From NCBI GenBank assembly GCA_019115605.1, contig DXDG01000001.1, forward strand, positions 1-64,000: a stretch of 64,000 nucleotides of DNA, given 5' to 3'. Shown here one piece after another: positions 1 to 8,430 of the stretch (position 1 is the stretch's first letter; each line of letters starts with the position of its first letter). The notes beneath the pieces are model-generated. The model was not told the origin of the DNA and did not search any database. It saw only the letters and a list, made by a program, of their open reading frames with translations. Origin of the DNA: Candidatus Alistipes faecigallinarum (GTDB lineage: Bacteria > Bacteroidota > Bacteroidia > Bacteroidales > Rikenellaceae). A program made the position numbers and the translations under genes.

Positions 1-60
1 ACTCGGACCCGCGACCTCAACCTTGGCAAGGTTGCGCTCTACCAACTGAGCTATTTCCGC
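1..60 (-). tRNA. tRNA-Gly (anticodon GCC), 3' end cut by window edge
   Basis: Read on the minus strand from position 60, the sequence starts GCGGAAATAGCTCAGTTGG and folds as a tRNA. It has the 7-base acceptor 5' strand, the D arm with GG, an anticodon stem CAACC/GGTTG and the loop TTGCCAA. The anticodon is GCC, which reads GGC/GGU glycine codons. The T arm starts (GGGTCCGAGT) but its end and the acceptor 3' strand lie outside the window. A consensus promoter lies just upstream at 86-116. Confidence 0.93.
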
Positions 61-85
61 AAGTGGTGTTTTGCAATTGCGAGTG

Positions 86-116
86 CAAAGGTAGATAAAA
101 AATCCGAATCTCCAAA
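86..116 (-). promoter_or_regulatory. Promoter of the tRNA-Gly gene
   Basis: On the minus strand a TTTG -33 element (113-116) is followed after 19 bases by TACCTTTG (86-93), an exact match to the Bacteroidetes -7 consensus TAnnTTTG. The box ends 25 bases before the tRNA 5' end, leaving a short leader for processing. It is one of the best matches in the window. Confidence 0.75.
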
Positions 117-224
117 TTTTACGCTGAAAAAGTGCAGCCATTCCGCTTCATGTCCGACGCGAAGAGACGGCTCTGCCGGGACCGATCCGTCTCCGGAGGC
201 CTTACCGGAATCGCGGAAAACGAA

Positions 225-254
225 AAAGCCCCCGAATCGTGATTCGGAGGCTTT
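225..254 (-). terminator. Rho-independent terminator after the alpha-oxoamine synthase gene
   Basis: On the minus strand, 14-base arms (241-254 and 225-238, one G-U pair) enclose a 2-base centre, and the hairpin runs into a T stretch (complement of A223-A227). It starts 23 bases after the stop codon of the 277-1548 gene. The remaining bases 94-222 show no gene or clear signal apart from the tRNA promoter. Confidence 0.75.
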
Positions 255-276
255 CAGACGGATTTGCCGGAAAAGA

Positions 277-1548
277 TCAGCGCACCTTGAATCCCTCGTC
301 GGCGCGCATCGGAATCGGGAGGCTGGCGTAGTAGCCGCTTTCGAGCTTGTCCCGCACCGACTTGAAGGCATCGAGCGTGAACTCTACATCTTCAAGCGTA
401 TGGGCGGCCGTCGGAATGACACGCAGAATGATCTCGCCCTTCGGGATCACCGGGTAGACAACGATCGAGCAGAAGACACCGTGGTTCTCGCGCAGATCGA
501 CGATCAGGTTCGTGGCCTCGGGAATACCGCCCTTCATGAAGACGGGGGTTACGGGCGAGTTCGTTACGCCGATATTGAAGCCGTTCTCCGTCAGACCGCT
601 CTGCAGGGCCCGAACGATGGTCCAGAGCTTCTGCTGGTATTCGGGGTGGTTGCGGATCAGCTCCAGACGCTTCAGGGCGCCGATAACCATCGGCATGGGC
701 AGCGACTTGGCATAGAGCTGCGAACGCATGTTGTAGCGCAGCAGGTTGATCAGCCAGCGGGGGCCGCTCACGAAGGCGCCGATGCCGGCCATCGACTTGG
801 CGAAGGTGTTGAACAGCACGTCCACGCCGTCCACCACGCCGAAGTGCGAAGCCGTACCGCGGCCGCCCTCGCCCATCGTTCCGAAACCGTGGGCATCGTC
901 TACGAGCAGGCGGAACTGGAAGTCCTTCTTCATGGCAACGATCTCGTCGAGCTTGCCCAGATCGCCCTTCATGCCGAAGACACCCTCGGTGATGACGAGC
1001 ACACCGCCGTTCTGCTCTTCGGCCAGCTCGGTGGCGTGTTTGAGCTGCAGGCGCAGCGACTCCATGTCGTTGTGGCCGTAGACGAAACGCTTGCCCTTGT
1101 GCAGGCGCAGACCGTCGATGATGCAGGCGTGAGCCTCGGCATCGTAGACCACCACGTCACGCGGAGTGAGCAGGCAGTCGATGATCGAGAGCATGCCCTG
1201 ATAGCCGAAGTTGAGCAGGAAGGCATCCTCCTTGCCGACAAACTCGGCCAGCTCACGCTCGAGCTGCTCGTGGTACTTGGTCTGGCCGCTCATCATGCGG
1301 GCGCCCATCGGGGCAGCCATACCGAACTGTGCGGCACCTTCGGCGTCGGCCTTGCGCACCTCGGGATGGTTGGCGAGTCCCAGGTAGTTGTTCAGGCTCC
1401 AGTTGAGCATCATCTTCCCCCGGAACTTCATGTGGGGACCGATCTCGCCCTCCAGCTTCGGGAAGGCGAAATAGCCGTGAGCATACGACATGTACTGACC
1501 GATGGGTCCACCTGCATTTTTTTCGAGGCGTGCAAAAATATCAACCAT
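277..1548 (-). CDS. Alpha-oxoamine synthase family PLP enzyme (serine palmitoyltransferase / cysteate acyltransferase-like)
   Basis: This 423-residue enzyme has fold type I aminotransferase features of the alpha-oxoamine synthases (KBL, BioF, serine palmitoyltransferase). It would condense an amino acid with an acyl thioester and release CO2. The PLP-stacking histidine is in DAEAHACIIDG (H140), the cofactor aspartate/histidine pair in VDDAHGFG (217-222), and the Schiff-base lysine is K251 in FNTFAKSMAG. The long N-terminal segment (YAHGYFAFPKLEGE) resembles the flavobacterial branch of the family more than Bacteroides serine palmitoyltransferase. In bacteria that make sulfonolipids, an enzyme of this family joins cysteate to a fatty acyl group to form capnine. 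Whether the substrate here is serine or cysteate cannot be read from the sequence. The gene stands alone, followed by a terminator. Confidence 0.85.
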   Translation of the reverse strand: MVDIFARLEKNAGGPIGQYMSYAHGYFAFPKLEGEIGPHMKFRGKMMLNWSLNNYLGLANHPEVRKADAEGAAQFGMAAPMGARMMSGQTKYHEQLERELAEFVGKEDAFLLNFGYQGMLSIIDCLLTPRDVVVYDAEAHACIIDGLRLHKGKRFVYGHNDMESLRLQLKHATELAEEQNGGVLVITEGVFGMKGDLGKLDEIVAMKKDFQFRLLVDDAHGFGTMGEGGRGTASHFGVVDGVDVLFNTFAKSMAGIGAFVSGPRWLINLLRYNMRSQLYAKSLPMPMVIGALKRLELIRNHPEYQQKLWTIVRALQSGLTENGFNIGVTNSPVTPVFMKGGIPEATNLIVDLRENHGVFCSIVVYPVIPKGEIILRVIPTAAHTLEDVEFTLDAFKSVRDKLESGYYASLPIPMRADEGFKVR

Positions 1549-1600
1549 ATTTATCTGAATTTTATGTATTTAAGCTCCAAAATTGTTCTTTTCGGGCACA

Positions 1601-1625
1601 CAAAAACACCGATTTCTCGGTTTTG
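1601..1625 (-). terminator. Possible terminator after the DAACS symporter gene
   Basis: A small minus-strand hairpin, with CCGA/TCGG arms around GAAA plus partly paired A/T flanks, is followed by a T run (complement of A1602-A1606). It lies about 50 bases after the symporter stop codon and could also act in the leader of the next gene. A TAATTTTG box at 1631-1638 precedes it, so its exact role is uncertain. Confidence 0.4.
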
Positions 1626-1673
1626 GCACCCAAAATTAGGCCTTTTTTGCACCACTCGAATGCGTATTTATAC

Positions 1674-2861
1674 TTATTTTTTCGGGGATTGCAATCCGCC
1701 CGCCGGCCGGAGCTTGCGGTCTATGGCATCGACAATTACGGCTACGGCGCCGTCGCCCGCAACGTTCGTCGCCGTGCCGAAGCTGTCCATGGCAATGTAG
1801 GTGGCGATCATCAGGCCGCAGAGCGTTTCGTCGAAGCCGAGCATCGATTCGAGCAGCCCGAGGGCGGCCATGACCGCGCCGCCCGGAACACCCGGGGCCG
1901 CCACCATCGTAACGGCCAGCAGCAGGATAAAACCCGCGAAGGTTCCCGTCGGAATGGAGAGGCCGGCGATCATCGCCACGGCCAGGGCGCAGGCCGTAAT
2001 CTTGAGCATCGAACCCGAAAGATGGATCGTGGCGCAGAGCGGAATGACGAACGAGGCCAGCTCGGGGCGTACGCCGAGCTTCAGCGTCCGGGCCAGCGTT
2101 ACGGGGATCGTCGCCGCCGAAGATTGCGTGCCGAGGGCCGTAACGTAGGCCGCAAGCATCGTGCGGAGCATGCGCAGGGGATTTCTGCGGACGGCAAGCC
2201 CCGCTACGGTGAACTGGAACAACAGCAGCAGTAGCGTCATGCAGAAGGTTGCGGCAATGAGTTTGAGAAAGAGGCCCAGAACGCCGGCCACCTGCCCCGA
2301 GCGGGTCATCGAGAGAAAGATGCCGAAGATGTAAAAGGGCAGCAGGGGGATGATGGCCCGCGAAATCACCTGTTCGATGATCGTCCGGAATTCATCCATC
2401 GCAGCCTTGAGGGCCCGGGACCGGATCCGGGCCATGCCCAGTCCGAGGAGGAAGGCCAGCACGAGCGCCGACATGATCCCCATGACGGGCGGCATCTCAA
2501 CCGTAAAACAGGGAGCCGGCACAGCCTGCTCCCCGGGAAGGGTGAGCCGCGAACCGGCAAGCAGAGCCGGAAAGAGAGCCCGTCCGGCAAAGTAGGTTCC
2601 GAAGCCGGAGATGAGCGTAAATGCATAGGCCAGAGCAGCGGTCAGGGCGAGCAGCCGCCCGGCACCGCGGCCCAGGTCGGCAATGCCGGGAGCCACCAGA
2701 CCGAAGATCAGCAGCGGAATGACGAAACCCAGGAACTGCCCGAAGAGGGCATTGAACGTCAGCGCCGCACGAACGGCCCATCCGGGAAAGAAAAAGCCGC
2801 AGAGAACACCCAGCAGCATGGCCAGCGCAACCCGCGCGAGAAGTCCGAATCTATGCTTCAT
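1674..2861 (-). CDS. Dicarboxylate/amino acid:cation symporter (DAACS family)
   Basis: A 395-residue, highly hydrophobic inner-membrane protein of the sodium/proton-coupled dicarboxylate and amino acid symporters. The serine-rich hairpin-loop motif appears as GTQSSAATIPVT in the second half. The substrate/cation-binding helix appears as ATNVAGDGAVAVIVD near the C-terminus, which matches the family's NxxGD element. The length is close to the 400-430 usual for the family. Substrate specificity is not evident. The start is the ATG encoding MKHRF. The gene is divergent from the radical SAM gene across 49 bases, where a near-consensus -7 box (TAGTTTCG, 2887-2894) faces it. Confidence 0.88.
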   Translation of the reverse strand: MKHRFGLLARVALAMLLGVLCGFFFPGWAVRAALTFNALFGQFLGFVIPLLIFGLVAPGIADLGRGAGRLLALTAALAYAFTLISGFGTYFAGRALFPALLAGSRLTLPGEQAVPAPCFTVEMPPVMGIMSALVLAFLLGLGMARIRSRALKAAMDEFRTIIEQVISRAIIPLLPFYIFGIFLSMTRSGQVAGVLGLFLKLIAATFCMTLLLLLFQFTVAGLAVRRNPLRMLRTMLAAYVTALGTQSSAATIPVTLARTLKLGVRPELASFVIPLCATIHLSGSMLKITACALAVAMIAGLSIPTGTFAGFILLLAVTMVAAPGVPGGAVMAALGLLESMLGFDETLCGLMIATYIAMDSFGTATNVAGDGAVAVIVDAIDRKLRPAGGLQSPKK

Positions 2862-2898
2862 GGAGGAATTTTTTTGTCAATAAAGCGAAACTATTTCC

Positions 2899-2906
2899 TA
2901 TCTTTG
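2899..2906 (+). promoter_or_regulatory. -7 promoter box immediately before the radical SAM gene
   Basis: TATCTTTG matches the TAnnTTTG consensus exactly. Only four bases separate it from the ATG at 2911, so the predicted transcription start falls at or next to the start codon. Confidence 0.6.
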
Positions 2907-2910
2907 CCTC

Positions 2911-3684
2911 ATGACTGCACTCTATCACGACATCATCTTCGGCCCGGTGCACTCGCGGCGTCTGGGCCTCTCGCTGGGCGTCAATCTGCTGCCCACCGAA
3001 TCGAAACTCTGCTCATTCGACTGCATCTACTGCGAATGCGGCTGGAATGCCGAGCATCCCGGAGCGCGGCGCTTCAACGCCCGTGGGGATGTGCGGCGAC
3101 TGCTCGACGAGACGCTACGGCGCATGGTCGCCGACGGCACGCCGCCCGACGTGATCACCTTTGCCGGAAACGGCGAACCGACGCTGCACCCCGAATTCGG
3201 TGCCGTCATCGACGACACGCTCCGCCTGCGCGATGCGCTCTGCCCCACGGCCCGGGTCTCGGTGCTGTCGAACGCCACGCAGCTCCACCGCGAGGAGGTG
3301 CGCGCAGCCCTGCTGCGTGTGGACAACAACATCCTCAAGCTCGACTCGGCCTTCGACGAGACGGTGCGGCGGATGAACCATCCGCAGAGCGCCTCCTACT
3401 CGGTCTGCGGCGTTGTCGAGCAGATGAAGCGTTTCGAAGGCCGGATGATCCTGCAGACGATGTTCCTGCGCGGTACCTGCGACGGTGAGCCTATCGACAA
3501 CACCACCGAACGGGAGGTTGCGGCGTGGCTCTCGCTCGTCGCCGAGATCCGTCCCCGGCAGGTGATGGTCTACTCGCTCGACCGCGACACACCGTGCCGG
3601 ACCCTCGAAAAGGTTGCGCGCGAGGAGCTACAGGCCATCGCCGCACGGGTCGAGGCACTGGGCATTCCCTGCTCGGTCGCATAG
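2911..3684 (+). CDS. Radical SAM protein (COG0731-like Fe-S oxidoreductase)
   Basis: A 257-residue radical SAM enzyme. The [4Fe-4S]-binding triad is C34-x3-C38-x2-C41 in KLCSFDCIYCECG. The glycine-rich SAM-binding segment follows as TFAGNGEPTLHPEF. The N-terminal GPVHSRRLGLSLGVNLLP is typical of the uncharacterised COG0731 family, distantly related to wybutosine-type TYW1 enzymes, so the cluster chemistry is secure but the substrate is unknown. The start codon follows the promoter box almost directly. The yaaA gene begins 33 bases after its stop on the same strand. Confidence 0.85.
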   Translation: MTALYHDIIFGPVHSRRLGLSLGVNLLPTESKLCSFDCIYCECGWNAEHPGARRFNARGDVRRLLDETLRRMVADGTPPDVITFAGNGEPTLHPEFGAVIDDTLRLRDALCPTARVSVLSNATQLHREEVRAALLRVDNNILKLDSAFDETVRRMNHPQSASYSVCGVVEQMKRFEGRMILQTMFLRGTCDGEPIDNTTEREVAAWLSLVAEIRPRQVMVYSLDRDTPCRTLEKVAREELQAIAARVEALGIPCSVA

Positions 3685-3717
3685 TTTTTGCACGAAGGCG
3701 GAAAACTTTTTCATGAC

Positions 3718-4476
3718 ATGCAGATCCTGATCTCCTGCGCCAAGACGATGGCCACGGCGGATGCCGGCATCGTGCCGGCCGCCTCGCAGCCCTGCTTCGC
3801 CGATGTGGCGGACCGGCTGGCCGCACAACTCGCCGCCCTTTCGGCGGAAGAGCTCGGACGGCTGCTGCGCGTCAATGCGCGTCTGGCCGCCGAAAACCGC
3901 CGCCGCTACCTCGCCTTCCACGACGCGCCGCAGCAGGCGGCCATCACGGCCTATACGGGCATCGTCTTCAAGCGGATCGATCCGCGGAGCCTTTCGCCGG
4001 AGGATTTTGCCTGGGCCCAGGAGCATCTCAACATCACCTCGTTCCTCTACGGGCTGCTCCGGCCCCTCGATGCGATCCGTCCCTACCGTCTCGAAGGCGA
4101 CGCGGTGCTTCCGGCCGCGGGCGAGCGGACGCTTTTCGAATTCTGGCGGGAGCGGCTGACCGAAACGCTGATGAAACGCGTCCGGCAGGATGACGGCGTG
4201 CTGGTCAATCTGGCCAGCGGTGAGATGAAGCGGCTCTTCGACTGGCCGCGCGTGGTGCGCGAAGTGCGGGTCATCACCCCCGAGTTCCGCATCCGCGAGG
4301 GCGAACGGCTCAAGACCGTCGTTGTATATGCCAAGATGTGCCGCGGGGAGATGACACGAAGGATCCTCCGGGAGCGCATCACCGATCCCGAAGCGCTGCG
4401 CGACTTTGAGTGGGAGGACTTCCGTTTCGATTCCGGGAGCAGCCGCAACAACCAGCCCTGCTTCGTGCTGCAATAG
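3718..4476 (+). CDS. yaaA: YaaA family peroxide stress protein
   Basis: A 252-residue cytoplasmic protein of the YaaA/UPF0246 (DUF328) family. In E. coli the family limits free iron and protects DNA and proteins during hydrogen peroxide stress. The start MQILISCAKTM and the C-terminal half (ITPEFRIREGERLKTVVVYAKMCRGEMTRRIL) are characteristic. The ATG at 3718 is preferred over an in-frame TTG at 3688 because the family starts with this motif. It lies directly downstream of the radical SAM gene and is convergent with the lipocalin gene, whose stop is only eight bases away. Confidence 0.9.
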   Translation: MQILISCAKTMATADAGIVPAASQPCFADVADRLAAQLAALSAEELGRLLRVNARLAAENRRRYLAFHDAPQQAAITAYTGIVFKRIDPRSLSPEDFAWAQEHLNITSFLYGLLRPLDAIRPYRLEGDAVLPAAGERTLFEFWRERLTETLMKRVRQDDGVLVNLASGEMKRLFDWPRVVREVRVITPEFRIREGERLKTVVVYAKMCRGEMTRRILRERITDPEALRDFEWEDFRFDSGSSRNNQPCFVLQ

Positions 4477-4484
4477 GCCGAAGG

Positions 4485-5021
4485 CTATTTCAGATTCTTG
4501 CCCTGGGGAACATACAGAAGCTGCGTCGTGTCGTAGCCGCGCCCTGCCGCACGGCGGAGGATCTCCTCCAGGGTCGGACGCGGCAGCGCCGGCGTGCGCG
4601 AAAGGATCCAGAGGTACTTCGGAGAGCTGCTTCCGACCAGCGCCCAGCGGTAGTCGGGATCCAGCGCCAGGACGTTGTAGTCGGCATAGAAGATCCAGAA
4701 GAAGGAGACGCGCAGCTGCCCGGGGCGCTTGCCCGGATGGGCCTTGCCGACGGTCTCGCGGGGTTTGCCTGCGGCATCCACCCCGCTGTTCACCACCCGG
4801 ATGCGGTCCGGCGCTTCCAACGTGTAGTCGGCCCGGGCCTGCTCCACACCCCGCTCGAAGCGGTGATCGTAGCGGGCGATCTCATACCAGGTTCCCAGAT
4901 AACGGTTCAGGTCGAACTCCGCAACGGGCGTCGTATCGACCTTCCCGGATGTACGATTACCGCCGCATGCAAAACCGGCCAGGCCGAGAGCCACAATCAG
5001 AACAAGAGGAAGAAGTTTCAT
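4485..5021 (-). CDS. Lipocalin family protein (Blc-like)
   Basis: A 178-residue exported lipocalin related to the bacterial outer-membrane lipocalin Blc. The signature GTWYEIARYDHRFERG follows a hydrophobic N-terminal signal. The ALVGSSSPKYLWILSR strand and a C-terminal helix with RAAGRGYDTTQL are typical. The signal ends in GLAGFACGG, where the cysteine could be a lipidation site, although the residue at -3 is glycine rather than leucine. Blc-type proteins bind fatty acids or lysophospholipids; the ligand here is unknown. An alternative ATG lies nine bases upstream (5030). It follows dxs on the same strand after 63 bases. Confidence 0.85.
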   Translation of the reverse strand: MKLLPLVLIVALGLAGFACGGNRTSGKVDTTPVAEFDLNRYLGTWYEIARYDHRFERGVEQARADYTLEAPDRIRVVNSGVDAAGKPRETVGKAHPGKRPGQLRVSFFWIFYADYNVLALDPDYRWALVGSSSPKYLWILSRTPALPRPTLEEILRRAAGRGYDTTQLLYVPQGKNLK

Positions 5022-5084
5022 GACGGACATGTTTTAGTCGAACTCCCGTCCCTGCATTTTCCGTGCCGGGACGGACCGGACTTT

Positions 5085-6959
5085 TTACCGCATTTCGAGA
5101 ATCGTCCGCAGAATGGCCTCCTCGTCGTAGCCGCAGAGAGCCTGCAGCTGCAGCGGCGTGCCGTGCTCGACCCAGGCGTCGCCGATGCCCAGCATCCGGA
5201 CGTGCGTGTCGCAGCCGTGCGTATTGAAGTAGGCCGCAACGGCCTCCCCCACCCCGCCGCGGATAGAGCCGTCCTCGACGGTGATGACCCTCCGGAAACG
5301 GCGGCCCACCTCGTCGAGCAACGCCTCGTCAAGCGGCTTGACAAAGCGCAAATCGTAATGGGCCACCTCCACCCCCTCCGCAGCGGCGCGTTCCGCGGCC
5401 CGCGCGGCAGCTCCGGCCGTCGTGCCGATCGTAACCAGCGCCAGCGCATCGCCGTCGCGCAGCCGCTCGCCGCGTCCCGCGGGCAGGATCTCGAAGGGTT
5501 CACCGCGCCAGGCGACACCCTCGCCATAACCGCGCGGATAGCGGATCATATAGGGATGTCCGGCCTGCAGGGCCGTGTACATCAGGTTGCGCAGTTCGCG
5601 TTCGTTGCGCGGGGCGGCGATCGTCAGCCCCGGCACGGCGCCAAAGGCGGCCATGTCGAAAACGCCGTGGTGCGTAACACCGTCCTCACCCACCAGACCG
5701 CCGCGGTCGAGGCACATGACGACCGGAAGATCCTGAATCGCCACGTCGTGGATCACGTTGTCGTAGGCCCGCTGCATGAAGGTCGAGTAGATGTTGCAGA
5801 AGGGAACCATCCCTGCGGCGGCCAGCCCGGCCGAGAAGGTTACGGCGTGTCCCTCGGCAATACCCACGTCGAAGCAGCGGTCGGGCATCTCGCGCATGAG
5901 GATATTCATCGAGCAGCCCGAAGGCATGGCGGGCGAAACACCCACAACACGGGCATCCTGCCGCGCGAGCTCCAGCAGCGTCTCGCCGAAGACATCCTGA
6001 TAGCGTGCCGCACCTCTCTTCGGGCGGATACGCTCTCCCGTATCGGGGTTGAAACAGCCCGGAGCGTGCCAGACCGACTGGTCGCTCTCGGCCGGACGGT
6101 ATCCCTTGCCCTTGACCGTCATGACGTGCAGCAGCTTGGGTCCTTCAATATCGTGCAGGGCGCGGAGCGTGCGGACCAGCTCCCGGAGGTTGTGTCCGTC
6201 CACGGGTCCGAAATAGCGGAAGTTGAGGCTTTCGAAGAAGTTGCTGTTGTTCAGCAGTCCCTGCTTGACGGCATTGCCGGCCTTCTGACAAAGCCGCAGC
6301 AGCCGCGGCGTATGGGAGAGCAAGCCCCACAGCCGCTGCTTGAAACGGTTGTAATGGACCGACGTGGAGATCTTCAGCAGGTAGTTCTTCAGGGCGCCCG
6401 TGGCCTGGTCAATGGCCATGTGGTTGTCGTTGAGTATGACCAGCAGATTGGTCTGCTTGCTCGCTCCGGCGTTGTTCAGCCCTTCGAACGCCAGGCCGCC
6501 GGTCATCGAGCCGTCGCCGATCACGGCCACGACCTGCCGCTTTTCGCCGCGCAGCTCGGCCGCCTTGGCCATGCCGAAGGCCGCCGAAATCGACACCGAC
6601 GCATGCCCGCCGCCGAAGGCGTCGTAGGGACTCTCGGACATCTTCGGGAAGCCGCTGATGCCGCCCAGCTGCCGCTTGGTCCGGAAGGCTTCGCGGCGGC
6701 CGGTGATGATCTTGTGGGCATAGGTCTGGTGGCCCACGTCCCAGACGATCTTGTCGTCGGGCGCATCGAAGACATAATGCAGCGCGGCGGCCAGCTCGAC
6801 GGCCCCGAGGCTCGAAGCGAGGTGTCCGGGATGCACCGAGCACTCTTCGATGATATACCTCCGCAACTCGTCGCAGTAGAGACGCAGCTCCTCGGCGGAG
6901 AGGCGTTTCAGATCACGCGGGGAGTCGATTCGATAGAGCAGTTTGTATTCTTCGGACAT
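5085..6959 (-). CDS. dxs: 1-deoxy-D-xylulose-5-phosphate synthase
   Basis: A 624-residue thiamine diphosphate enzyme that joins pyruvate and glyceraldehyde 3-phosphate, the first step of the MEP isoprenoid pathway. Visible motifs are [30 protein letters not shown], the ThDP/Mg segment [16 protein letters not shown], and the pyrimidine-domain [14 protein letters not shown] followed by [18 protein letters not shown]. The length matches the family. The start MSEEYKLL is chosen because the in-frame extension upstream runs into the divergent promoter region and is not family-like. The pyrH gene diverges 173 bases away. Confidence 0.96.
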   Translation of the reverse strand: MSEEYKLLYRIDSPRDLKRLSAEELRLYCDELRRYIIEECSVHPGHLASSLGAVELAAALHYVFDAPDDKIVWDVGHQTYAHKIITGRREAFRTKRQLGGISGFPKMSESPYDAFGGGHASVSISAAFGMAKAAELRGEKRQVVAVIGDGSMTGGLAFEGLNNAGASKQTNLLVILNDNHMAIDQATGALKNYLLKISTSVHYNRFKQRLWGLLSHTPRLLRLCQKAGNAVKQGLLNNSNFFESLNFRYFGPVDGHNLRELVRTLRALHDIEGPKLLHVMTVKGKGYRPAESDQSVWHAPGCFNPDTGERIRPKRGAARYQDVFGETLLELARQDARVVGVSPAMPSGCSMNILMREMPDRCFDVGIAEGHAVTFSAGLAAAGMVPFCNIYSTFMQRAYDNVIHDVAIQDLPVVMCLDRGGLVGEDGVTHHGVFDMAAFGAVPGLTIAAPRNERELRNLMYTALQAGHPYMIRYPRGYGEGVAWRGEPFEILPAGRGERLRDGDALALVTIGTTAGAAARAAERAAAEGVEVAHYDLRFVKPLDEALLDEVGRRFRRVITVEDGSIRGGVGEAVAAYFNTHGCDTHVRMLGIGDAWVEHGTPLQLQALCGYDEEAILRTILEMR

Positions 6960-7101
6960 GTTCGGTACTTCTCTGACAAAAGCGGTAGACAAAGATAGTG
7001 CATCCGGAGCGCAATACCAAATTTTATTCTTCGGGACGGCGGCGGGGAGCCCGATTTCACAAAGATGCGCCCGCAATGCGGATTATTCCGAAAAATTTTT
7101 T

Positions 7102-7109
7102 TATCTTCG
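7102..7109 (+). promoter_or_regulatory. Probable -7 box of the pyrH operon
   Basis: TATCTTCG differs from TAnnTTTG by one base and lies 23 bases before the pyrH start, after an A/T-rich tract. Confidence 0.45.
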
Positions 7110-7132
7110 CCATACGATAACTCCAAGAAACG

Positions 7133-7840
7133 ATGAAATACAAACGCATACTCTTGAAACTGAGCGGCGAGTCGTTGCAGGGACAGGCCAGCTACGGGCT
7201 CTCGCCCGAGGTGCTGCAGTCCTATGCCGAACAGATCCGCGATGCGGCGGCTGCGGGCGTGCAGATCGGCATCGTGATCGGCGGCGGCAACATCTTCCGC
7301 GGCCTCTCGGGCGCCAAGCGGGGCTTCGACCGCGTGAAGGGCGACCAGATGGGCATGCTGGCCACGATCATCAACTCGCTGGCGCTCCAGTCGGCCCTCG
7401 AGGACAACGGCGTGAAGTGCAAGGTCCTCACCTCGATCCGCATGGAGCCCATCGGCGAATACTACTCCAAGGCCCGGGCCATCGAGTACCTCGAGGCGGG
7501 CTACGTCGTGATCGTCGGCGGCGGCACGTCGAACCCCTACTTCACGACCGACTCGGCGGCGGCACTGCGCGGCATCGAGATCGAGGCCGACGTCCTGCTG
7601 AAGGGCACGCGCGTGGACGGCGTCTACACGGCCGATCCCGAGAAGGATCCCTCGGCCGTGAAGTTCGACGAGATCACCTTCGAGGAGGTGCTCGACCGGC
7701 GGCTCAAGGTCATGGACCTCACGGCCTTCACGCTCTGCCGCGAAAACCGTCTCGAAATCGTCGTCTTCGACATGGATACGGCCGGGAACCTCGGCAGGGT
7801 CCTTGCCGGTGAAGGAATAGGAACCCGCGTAAAACTGTAA
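7133..7840 (+). CDS. pyrH: UMP kinase
   Basis: A 235-residue bacterial UMP kinase of the amino acid kinase family, which phosphorylates UMP to UDP. The phosphate-binding start KYKRILLKLSGESLQG, the glycine-rich IGGGNIFRG loop and the KGTRVDGVYTADPEKDPSA nucleotide-binding segment are intact, and the length is that of the family. It begins a run with the TlpA-like gene and frr, ending at the hairpin at 9008-9047. Linkage of pyrH and frr is common in bacteria. Confidence 0.97.
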   Translation: MKYKRILLKLSGESLQGQASYGLSPEVLQSYAEQIRDAAAAGVQIGIVIGGGNIFRGLSGAKRGFDRVKGDQMGMLATIINSLALQSALEDNGVKCKVLTSIRMEPIGEYYSKARAIEYLEAGYVVIVGGGTSNPYFTTDSAAALRGIEIEADVLLKGTRVDGVYTADPEKDPSAVKFDEITFEEVLDRRLKVMDLTAFTLCRENRLEIVVFDMDTAGNLGRVLAGEGIGTRVKL

Positions 7841-7844
7841 GGAT

Positions 7845-8417
7845 ATGGCTGAAAAGAAGAGCAACAAGTCATTGTGGGTGATGCTGGCGCTGATCGTCGT
7901 CATCCTCGTGGTTATCCTGCTGCTGCCCGGATGCGGCAACCGCACTGCGAAGGTGGCCGGCGAGGTGCAGGCCACCACGCTCGTCGAGGTCGGCGACACG
8001 GCCCCCGATTTTGTCGTCGGCATGTTCGACGGCACGCAGGTGCGGCTGTCGGAGCTGCGCGGCAAGGTCGTACTGCTCAATTTCTGGGCTACCTGGTGCC
8101 CGCCCTGCCGGGCAGAGATGGCCCGTGTCGGCACGGATGTCATCGAGCGCTTCGCCGGGCGCAACTTTGTCTTCCTGCCCCTTTCGCGGGGCGAGTCGCG
8201 CAGCGACGTGGAGGCCTTCCGCGAAAAGAACGGATACGACTTTCCGATGGGTCTCGACTCGACGAAGGCGGTCTACGGCCTCTATGCCTCGAACTACATC
8301 CCCCGCAACTTCCTGATCGACCGCGAGGGCAAGATCGTGGCCACGTCGGTGGGTTACGACACGGCGGAGTTCGACGAACTGATCCGGACCATCGAAAAAA
8401 CACTTGAAAATCAATAA
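7845..8417 (+). CDS. Membrane-anchored TlpA/ResA-type thioredoxin
   Basis: A 190-residue thiol-disulfide oxidoreductase facing the periplasm. A hydrophobic segment at residues 10-28 ends in LLLPGC, so it is either a signal anchor or a lipoprotein signal with C30. The AhpC/TSA-Redoxin domain follows, with the active site WATWCPPCRAEM (C85, C88) and the cis-proline region NYIPRNFLIDREGKIV. Such proteins reduce disulfides during cytochrome c or envelope protein maturation. It lies between pyrH (4 bases before) and frr (13 bases after). Its electrons could come from the DsbD encoded at 18.1 kb, which is an inference. Confidence 0.9.
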   Translation: MAEKKSNKSLWVMLALIVVILVVILLLPGCGNRTAKVAGEVQATTLVEVGDTAPDFVVGMFDGTQVRLSELRGKVVLLNFWATWCPPCRAEMARVGTDVIERFAGRNFVFLPLSRGESRSDVEAFREKNGYDFPMGLDSTKAVYGLYASNYIPRNFLIDREGKIVATSVGYDTAEFDELIRTIEKTLENQ

Positions 8418-8430
8418 CGCAGAGACTACC

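Noticed and set aside
2911..3684. Radical SAM protein as the anaerobic sulfatase maturase
   Set aside because: It has only the three radical SAM cysteines plus scattered ones, not the additional cysteine-rich SPASM-type C-terminal clusters expected of anSME.
4410..6998. Long open frame on the plus strand opposite dxs and the lipocalin gene
   Set aside because: It is a shadow of the GC-rich codon pattern of dxs, has no recognisable domain and covers two well-identified genes.
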